Shown here piece by piece: positions 5,370-9,732 of a stretch of 9,732 nt of DNA. The DNA is from Gammaproteobacteria bacterium (lineage in GTDB: Bacteria > Pseudomonadota > Gammaproteobacteria > Pseudomonadales > Azotimanducaceae): assembly GCA_026706425.1 (NCBI GenBank), contig JAPOYW010000347.1:1-9732 (forward strand). Reading direction: 5' to 3'. The notes beneath the pieces were generated by a model. That model searched no databases. It had not been told where the DNA came from and was given only the letters and a program-made list of their open reading frames with translations. The translations under genes were made by a program, and so were the position numbers. Each line of letters starts with the position of its first letter. Positions within the stretch are counted from its first letter, which is position 1.

Positions 5370-6614
5370 CTAGCCCGCAGCGGTACGTTCCTTTGCCGAG
5401 GGTTGCCAGAACGGGCCGATGGGACGGCCGAACTTCGCGTGGTAGTCCTCGTGCACCATCTGCTCGTAGGCGGTGACGCCTTCCAAGGGCAACCGAACGG
5501 GAGCCATGCCGTTCAGGGACGATTGGTAGATCGCCATGGCCATCTCCACGTCCTTGCGCCCTTCGATGCCGTATTCCACCGGTTCGTCGTTGAGCGCCGC
5601 GTTGGCGATGCTCATGATCTCGGACGCATGGCCTACCGACCAGTCGCCGATGGCGTAGTCCCGGAAGGGGTTCTCGTAGACGATCTCGGTATCGGCATGG
5701 ACGACGATGCGCTGCAGCACATCCACGCCATCGATCCGGCGGCGCTTAGTCTCGACCGGGATGTCCCGCCAGCCATCGCCCACCAGTAACCGCAGCGGGA
5801 GTTCGGGTCCGAAAGTGTCGTTGTCCAGGATGCCACCCAAGGTCCCCGTGATCTGGCAGTATTTCTGCGCCTCGCCGAGCCGGGACGTCTCGTAGATTCC
5901 CACCGCGCCGCACTGGAAGTCGATCAGCGCGTGCGCCCAGTCCTCGTGGATCCGGTTGGGATCCGACATGTATTTCCGTACCGTCGCCGTGATCTTCTTA
6001 GGCTCGCTCTGCGCATAGAGCCGCAACTGCGACAGCCGGTGTGCGCCCATGTCCATGCACATGCCGGAGGTCCTGCCGAAACCCGAGATGGGGCGGCTCA
6101 AGCCGTTGTGCGTGACGGTGGCCTCGAACGGGACCTGGCGCTTAGGCTCGACAAAGTAGACCCGCACGATGTCTCCGAGGATGCCCTCCTCGACAAGCTT
6201 CACGATCATCCGCTGTTTCGGCATCCGGAAGTAGTTCTCGGCCACCTCGAAATGCACGCCGTTGCGGCGGCAGGTGTCGATGATGTGATCGCAGCACGGC
6301 AGGGTCAGCGCCATCGGCTTTTCCACCATGACGTGCTTGCCGTGCTCCGCGATCAGGCTGGCGAGCACGTGGTGGGTCGGGTCGCCGGTGACGATGTCGA
6401 CCACGAGGATGTCGTTGTGCTTCTCGAGCATCTCCTCGACATCGGTGTAGTGCGGTACGCCGTACTTCGCGCCGTTTTCGCTGGCAAGCCGTTCATCCAT
6501 GTCGCATAGGGCGACGAACTCGATCTCGCCGCGCCGGGATAGCTCGCCGAGCGTCGGCAGGTGCCATTTCCGGGCCGGATTGCCGCACCCGAGAAGAGCC
6601 ACCTTCGCCTTCAT
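5370..6614 (-). CDS. Gfo/Idh/MocA family NAD(P)-dependent oxidoreductase
   Basis: This 414-residue cytoplasmic dehydrogenase belongs to the glucose-fructose oxidoreductase/inositol dehydrogenase family, which oxidises or reduces hydroxyl groups of sugars, cyclitols and their acids. The N-terminal Rossmann fold starts at VALLGCGNPARKW (residues 5-17). The conserved EKP motif (98-100) carries the catalytic lysine K99. MDMGAHRL (187-194) supplies the D188/H192 pair of the substrate site in the C-terminal alpha/beta domain. At 414 residues it is longer than the usual 330-390. ATG 6614 is chosen because AAAGGGAGAG lies 7 bases upstream, and the open frame further upstream has no family features. 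It follows the isomerase gene after a 115-bp gap with two hairpins and is tightly coupled to the downstream oxygenase. It may supply a keto intermediate. The substrate is not predictable. Confidence 0.92.
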   Translation of the reverse strand: MKAKVALLGCGNPARKWHLPTLGELSRRGEIEFVALCDMDERLASENGAKYGVPHYTDVEEMLEKHNDILVVDIVTGDPTHHVLASLIAEHGKHVMVEKPMALTLPCCDHIIDTCRRNGVHFEVAENYFRMPKQRMIVKLVEEGILGDIVRVYFVEPKRQVPFEATVTHNGLSRPISGFGRTSGMCMDMGAHRLSQLRLYAQSEPKKITATVRKYMSDPNRIHEDWAHALIDFQCGAVGIYETSRLGEAQKYCQITGTLGGILDNDTFGPELPLRLLVGDGWRDIPVETKRRRIDGVDVLQRIVVHADTEIVYENPFRDYAIGDWSVGHASEIMSIANAALNDEPVEYGIEGRKDVEMAMAIYQSSLNGMAPVRLPLEGVTAYEQMVHEDYHAKFGRPIGPFWQPSAKERTAAG

Positions 6615-6621
6615 GGCCGGA

Positions 6622-6631
6622 CTCTCCCTTT
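6622..6631 (-). promoter_or_regulatory. Ribosome binding site that fixes the Gfo/Idh start
   Basis: On the minus strand AAAGGGAGAG ends 7 bases before ATG 6614. It is one of the strongest Shine-Dalgarno sequences in the window and favours this start over the open frame extending to 6662. Confidence 0.75.
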
Positions 6632-6680
6632 GTTCGACTGGCGACCGGCGCCTTGCCAGCAAACTCTAGCCGACACCTCG

Positions 6681-6703
6681 GAGAATTCGCAAAGCGAATT
6701 CTC
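6681..6703. repeat. Perfect hairpin, 10-bp stem
   Basis: GAGAATTCGC (6681-6690) pairs exactly with GCGAATTCTC (6694-6703) around an AAA loop. It is more AT-rich than its surroundings and lies in the gap between the isomerase and Gfo/Idh genes, three bases from a second perfect hairpin. On the transcribed minus strand it follows the isomerase stop. Confidence 0.7.
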
Positions 6704-6706
6704 GGG

Positions 6707-6725
6707 GCGACCGCGAAGCGGTCGC
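6707..6725. repeat. Perfect hairpin, 8-bp stem with GAA/TTC loop
   Basis: GCGACCGC (6707-6714) pairs exactly with GCGGTCGC (6718-6725) around GAA, which reads as a stable CTTCG-type loop on the minus strand. It starts 4 bases after the TGA of the isomerase gene. Together with 6681-6703 it could slow or end transcription inside the operon or protect the upstream mRNA from 3' decay. Neither hairpin has a U-run. Confidence 0.7.
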
Positions 6726-6729
6726 GTCT

Positions 6730-7578
6730 TCATGGATTCGCCGCCCGATAGGCCGCTGCGTGACGCCTCAGCATCCCCGCGCTGTCGTCCACCTGGGCCT
6801 CGGTCAGACCGTGCAGGATGACCGGCACGTCGAAGGAAAGCCCGCACAGCAGGGAGACGTAGTGGGCGTAGTCGAGCTTGCCGGTACCCGCCGCCAGGTG
6901 CCCGGCGTCGCCGCCGTGATCGAGATCCTTGCCATGGGCGATGGCGACGTGCTCGCCAAGCAGGTCGAACGCCTCGTCGAGTACCTCCGTCATGCGCGGC
7001 AGGTCGTCCTTGCCGAAGATGTTCGCCGCGTCCATCACCACCTTCAGATTCGGCGAACCCATCTCGTCGATAAGGCGTCGGCTCTTCTTCGCATCGCTCG
7101 CGACGTTGTTGATCTCCGGTTCGAAAGCGACCGTTACGCCGGCTGCCTCGGCGGTCGGCAGCACCTGCTCCAAGGTCGCACACACGTCACGCCACGCCTG
7201 CCGCGATGCGTTGTCGGGATGGTGGCGCCACATGCTTTCCGGATGGCGGGAGCCGGTGCAGGTCGCGACCACGGACGTGCCGACGGATTTGCAGGCGCCG
7301 ATCACCATCCGCAAGCGGTCGATTCCCTGTCGGCGCTTCTCGGGGTTCGTATCGGCCATGTTGATATTCCCCGCCACGGCCGCGATGACGATGTCCCGCT
7401 TGGCGGTCTCGTCCCGGATCACGGGGCAGATCGCGTCGATCACCTCCGGGAGCGGACCCGGCGGATGGGCCGAACCCCAGTTGAACTGAACGTGACGGAT
7501 GTCGTGGTCGAGGATCGCGTCGAGCGTCTCCCCGAGGGTCGGCCGGGCGAAGGTGCCCGACATGATTCCTACTTGCAT
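6730..7578 (-). CDS. Xylose-isomerase-like TIM-barrel protein (sugar phosphate isomerase/epimerase family)
   Basis: This 282-residue protein has the fold of the AP-endonuclease-2/xylose-isomerase-like family, which includes inosose dehydratases, hydroxypyruvate isomerases and ketose epimerases. The barrel starts MQVGIMSGTF. Putative divalent-metal ligands are spaced as in the family: E153 or E155 in AFEPEINN, D183 in VVMDAAN, H215 in AIAHGKD, and E260 near the end (ILHGLTE). ATG 7578 is the chosen start; the frame stays open far upstream only because it overlaps the oxygenase gene. The ribosome binding site is weak (AAGAG). It follows the N-extended oxygenase gene by 35 bp. It could play the part of the oxo-tetronate isomerase OtnI, but its sequence does not look like hydroxypyruvate isomerase, so the reaction is left open. 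Confidence 0.87.
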   Translation of the reverse strand: MQVGIMSGTFARPTLGETLDAILDHDIRHVQFNWGSAHPPGPLPEVIDAICPVIRDETAKRDIVIAAVAGNINMADTNPEKRRQGIDRLRMVIGACKSVGTSVVATCTGSRHPESMWRHHPDNASRQAWRDVCATLEQVLPTAEAAGVTVAFEPEINNVASDAKKSRRLIDEMGSPNLKVVMDAANIFGKDDLPRMTEVLDEAFDLLGEHVAIAHGKDLDHGGDAGHLAAGTGKLDYAHYVSLLCGLSFDVPVILHGLTEAQVDDSAGMLRRHAAAYRAANP

Positions 7579-7613
7579 AACCGTGCTCTTGCGTGGTGTT
7601 CGGTTGCCCGCCG

Positions 7614-8687
7614 CTAAGCGGCGTCGGGCTGATTCATCAGAAGTTCGGTGATCTCCCGCTGCTGGCGGCAATCCAGTTCCCGGTAGACGGCGCTTTCGTG
7701 AAGTCGCTTGCAGGCCGGCCGGGTATCCCGCTTGGGAATGACGTCCGCGGCCTGGAACGACATCAGCATCGCGCCGCGGCGGCGTTTCGTCTGGTTGAAG
7801 CCCGCGCGATGCCAGGTCCTGGCGTCGTAGAGCACGATGCTGCCTGCGGGGGCTTCGACCACATCGGCCTCGGGACCGCTGTAGGGCCGCGTGGCCGGAT
7901 CGGCACCGTGCCGGGCCGGATTCCACTCGGGCGGCGGGTTGGTCTCGGCCCGGTGCGAGCCCAGCTTGTACGCCGTGGCGCCGTTCTGCTTGGTGAAATC
8001 GGAGACGCAGACGTTTCGCTGAACCGCCTTGACGGGGCCGGCCCGATCCGCCACGGGATGGCCGCCGATGGACGGAATGTACGGAATGTCGGCATGCCAG
8101 CCCTGGACCCGGCGTTTGCCGTCGTAGGGGGGCAGCGAGGTGGGATTCGGCGGATGCCCGAGGTGCAGATCCCGGGTCCCGATGTATTGCCGGATCAACC
8201 ACAGCGAGATGGGCTCGCTGATGGCCTGGCCGACGGCGCTGTGCTGGCAGACCCTTGGACGGCCGGTGTCCGGCTCCAGGTGTTCGTAGTCGTCGGTACA
8301 CGCGACCTGTTGCAGACCGTCCACGATCTCCGGCGTCAGGAGGCAGGTCAGGCACACCCAGCCCTCGCGTTTCAAGTGCTCCAAATAGGCACTCGGCAGG
8401 TTCTCGGGACCATGTTCCATCCGGAAGGCCACATCCTGCGATTCCATCCGAAACGTGCAGCGATCGGCATCGACGCTGCCCGCCACCTCCGTGCTGGTTG
8501 CCACATGCCTGACGCCGCCTGGCGTCCGATCCCAGATCACCCGGTCGTCGCCTTCGTCGGACAGCGTCAGCGCACCATCGTTGTCGAGGGCCAGCATCGA
8601 CCCGTCGGGAGCGATCAGAAACAGGTAGTGACGCGTCGGCCGCTCGTGCCTCACGACGTGCTCTCGAAATTCCTCGTTGTTCTCCAC
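7614..8687 (-). CDS. PhyH-family Fe(II)/2-oxoglutarate dioxygenase with N-terminal beta-rich extension
   Basis: The protein has 357 residues. The catalytic domain starts near residue 97 (LPSAYLEHLKREGWVCL) and has an intact iron site: H198 and D200 in GWHADIP, distal H293 in TWHRAGFN, and R303 or R304 for 2-oxoglutarate. Residues 17-95 form an extra segment predicted to be mostly beta strands (HYLFLIAPDGSMLALDND, then a similar strand-turn pattern through VIWDR and CTFRME). It has no ligand or membrane motif I recognise and may be a small beta-trefoil-like or sugar-binding module. The GTG start at 8687 lies 13 bases after the aldolase stop, with GGGATCGG nearby as a weak ribosome binding site. 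Position between the tetronate-type aldolase and the isomerase suggests it acts on a sugar-acid derivative. The substrate is unknown. Confidence 0.9.
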   Translation of the reverse strand: MENNEEFREHVVRHERPTRHYLFLIAPDGSMLALDNDGALTLSDEGDDRVIWDRTPGGVRHVATSTEVAGSVDADRCTFRMESQDVAFRMEHGPENLPSAYLEHLKREGWVCLTCLLTPEIVDGLQQVACTDDYEHLEPDTGRPRVCQHSAVGQAISEPISLWLIRQYIGTRDLHLGHPPNPTSLPPYDGKRRVQGWHADIPYIPSIGGHPVADRAGPVKAVQRNVCVSDFTKQNGATAYKLGSHRAETNPPPEWNPARHGADPATRPYSGPEADVVEAPAGSIVLYDARTWHRAGFNQTKRRRGAMLMSFQAADVIPKRDTRPACKRLHESAVYRELDCRQQREITELLMNQPDAA

Positions 8688-8700
8688 TCGTCCGATCCCG

Positions 8701-9357
8701 TCAACCGTTCTGCACGTACATGCTCGCCTTGTCCCTGCCGTGGAACTCCCGCCACTCGGCCGCGGTCAGGCGCTGCGGTTCGCCCAACTGCCGCGCAAGG
8801 ACGTACTGCCGGCACATGATCTCCAGGCGATGCGCCTGGTTGACGGCCCGCGCGAGGGTAGGCCCATGACAGATCATGCCGTGATTGCCGAGCAGGCAAG
8901 CCGTTCGATCAGTCAGCGCCCGGGCGGCGTCGTCGGCGAGCCGCTGCGTCCCGAACGTGGAATACCGGACGCAAGGCACGTCGTCGCCGCCGAAGACGCC
9001 GACCAGGTAGTGGAAGCCCGGCAGCGGCAGGAGGTGGCTTGCGACGGCAACGCAATAGTCCGAGTGGGTATGGACTACCGCGTGGGCCTCGGCATGCTTC
9101 TCGTAGATCGCCGCGTGCATGCGCCATTCGGAAGACGGCCTGCCCTCGCCGCGCCACCGGCCGTCGAAGGATGTCTCCACTATCGCGTCTGCGGCAATCG
9201 TGTCCGCGCGTGCGCCGTTCGGCGAAATCAGCATCCCGTCGCCGAAGCGGACGCTCAAGTTGCCCGAGGACAGCTCGTTCAAGCCGATCGCTTCCACCCG
9301 CTTGTAGTTGTCGACCAACTGTTGGCGCAAGTCCGCCTCGTCGGTAGTGTCGGCCAT
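8701..9357 (-). CDS. Class II aldolase/adducin family protein, probably OtnC-like 3-oxo-tetronate 4-phosphate decarboxylase
   Basis: This 218-residue zinc-dependent cytoplasmic enzyme shows all class II aldolase signatures: SGNLSVR (31-37), SPNG (45-48), SSEWRMH with catalytic E77, the HTH zinc ligands H97 and H99, and GNHG with H159. The spacing is nearly identical to that of L-fuculose-1-phosphate aldolase (E73, H92, H94, H155). Family members cleave sugar phosphates or, in OtnC, decarboxylate 3-oxo-tetronate 4-phosphate to dihydroxyacetone phosphate. The OtnC reading rests on the adjacent OtnK-like kinase gene, which ends 14 bases upstream; fuculose or ribulose phosphate aldolase activity is not excluded. 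ATG 9357 is chosen over TTG 9375 because AAGGGGGA lies 3 bases before it and TTG 9375 overlaps the kinase stop. Confidence 0.85.
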   Translation of the reverse strand: MADTTDEADLRQQLVDNYKRVEAIGLNELSSGNLSVRFGDGMLISPNGARADTIAADAIVETSFDGRWRGEGRPSSEWRMHAAIYEKHAEAHAVVHTHSDYCVAVASHLLPLPGFHYLVGVFGGDDVPCVRYSTFGTQRLADDAARALTDRTACLLGNHGMICHGPTLARAVNQAHRLEIMCRQYVLARQLGEPQRLTAAEWREFHGRDKASMYVQNG

Positions 9358-9360
9358 GGC

Positions 9361-9368
9361 TCCCCCTT
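9361..9368 (-). promoter_or_regulatory. Ribosome binding site of the aldolase gene
   Basis: On the minus strand AAGGGGGA lies 3 bases before ATG 9357, inside the 14-bp space after the kinase stop. It decides between this ATG and the TTG at 9375, and indicates translation coupled to the kinase gene. Confidence 0.6.
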
Positions 9369-9371
9369 CGA

Positions 9372-9732
9372 TCAACCGGATGCGGCGTCCGCCATCCGCA
9401 TCCGTTCCAAGGCGATGTCAATGAAGTCGTCCTCGCCGGCGCTGCCCGACTTGACGACCAGCGACATCGGGTCGTCGCCGGCCCGGTGACAGTAGCCGCC
9501 CTGCAGATCGTCGTACGCCCCGACCTCGAGACTCTCGATGTCCAACGACCTTATCACCGACCCGGATGTCTCGCCGCCGGCCACCACGAACTTCCGTACC
9601 CCGAGTTCGTACAGCGCTCGGGACATCCGGCCAAGGAGTCCGTCGGCGAGCGCGGAAGCGCCCTCCTGGCCGAGTTCGGCCTGCGCCCGCTTGACGCCGT
9701 CGGCATCCGTAGTGGTCGCGACGCCCACGGGT
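9372..9732 (-). CDS. Four-carbon acid-sugar kinase (OtnK/DUF1537 family), C-terminal part
   Basis: The frame is open to the window edge at 9732 and stops at TGA 9374-9372, so only the last 119 or so residues are visible. They match the C-terminal nucleotide-binding domain of the four-carbon acid-sugar kinases. The key signature is FVVAGGETSGSVIRSL (a glycine-rich ATP-binding loop), followed by a family-like SLVVKSG near the end. Characterised members phosphorylate 3-oxo-tetronate or D-erythronate/D-threonate. The segment between these motifs (AYDDLQGGYCHRAGDD) is less typical than in other members I recall, so substrate preference may differ. The N-terminal substrate-binding domain lies outside the window. 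GTG at 9728 is only the first possible start in the window. The gene leads the visible operon and is followed after 14 bp by the aldolase. Confidence 0.85.
   Translation of the reverse strand, partial: PVGVATTTDADGVKRAQAELGQEGASALADGLLGRMSRALYELGVRKFVVAGGETSGSVIRSLDIESLEVGAYDDLQGGYCHRAGDDPMSLVVKSGSAGEDDFIDIALERMRMADAASG

Noticed and set aside
7579..8355. Upstream extension of the TIM-barrel reading frame to 541 codons
   Set aside because: The extension overlaps the oxygenase gene in another frame and is rich in Arg, Pro and Ala with no domain. The conserved barrel begins at MQVGIMSG, base 7578.
7593..8819. Long plus-strand open frame (408 codons) opposite the N-extended oxygenase gene
   Set aside because: The minus strand encodes a clear PhyH protein with intact catalytic residues. 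The plus-strand translation shows no family signature and reflects the lack of stop codons in GC-rich DNA.

Overview
The window is GC-rich, densely coded bacterial DNA, probably from an uncultured Gram-negative organism. The solute-binding protein resembles the proteobacterial YejA type. The mix of phytanoyl-CoA-dioxygenase-type (PhyH) enzymes, Gfo/Idh oxidoreductases and sugar-acid genes is what I associate with marine, sponge-associated or soil heterotrophs with large catabolic gene sets. I cannot name a phylum from the sequence alone.

Layout. Bases 1-423 (+) are the 3' end of a GH32 (fructosidase/levanase type) gene. It converges on an ankyrin-repeat gene (447-1184, -), and one hairpin carries both stop codons. 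An intergenic stretch of about 280 bp separates the ankyrin gene from a divergent PhyH-family oxygenase gene (1462-2367, +) whose iron-binding HxD motif reads H-G-G. A hairpin at 2382-2419 then separates this gene from a long minus-strand array. In transcription order that array is: the C-terminal end of a four-carbon acid-sugar kinase (OtnK/DUF1537, cut by the window edge), a class II aldolase (OtnC/FucA type), a PhyH oxygenase with an unusual N-terminal domain, a xylose-isomerase-like TIM-barrel protein, a Gfo/Idh/MocA dehydrogenase, a third PhyH oxygenase and, after a palindrome-rich gap of 319 bp, a family 5 (YejA-like) solute-binding protein.

How the genes may work together. The kinase and aldolase are neighbours in known tetronate (four-carbon sugar acid) pathways, where 3-oxo-tetronate is phosphorylated and decarboxylated to dihydroxyacetone phosphate. 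Spacings of 9-35 bp between most neighbours suggest one operon. Here the operon adds two Fe(II)/2-oxoglutarate oxygenases, an isomerase-type protein and an NAD(P)-dependent dehydrogenase. My inference is catabolism of a substituted sugar acid or polyol derivative in which an oxygenase opens or strips the substituent before the oxo-tetronate steps. The substrate is unknown.

Most notable observations: (1) the HxG variant in the first PhyH protein; (2) a dispersed palindromic repeat beginning CGTAGGGG, two copies of which supply the TAG stop codon of the preceding gene, and two copies of which bound a MITE-like segment of about 239 bp; (3) a signal-peptide-like sequence one frame away from the mature solute-binding protein, joined by a single-base deletion; (4) the oxygenase plus OtnK/OtnC gene combination.
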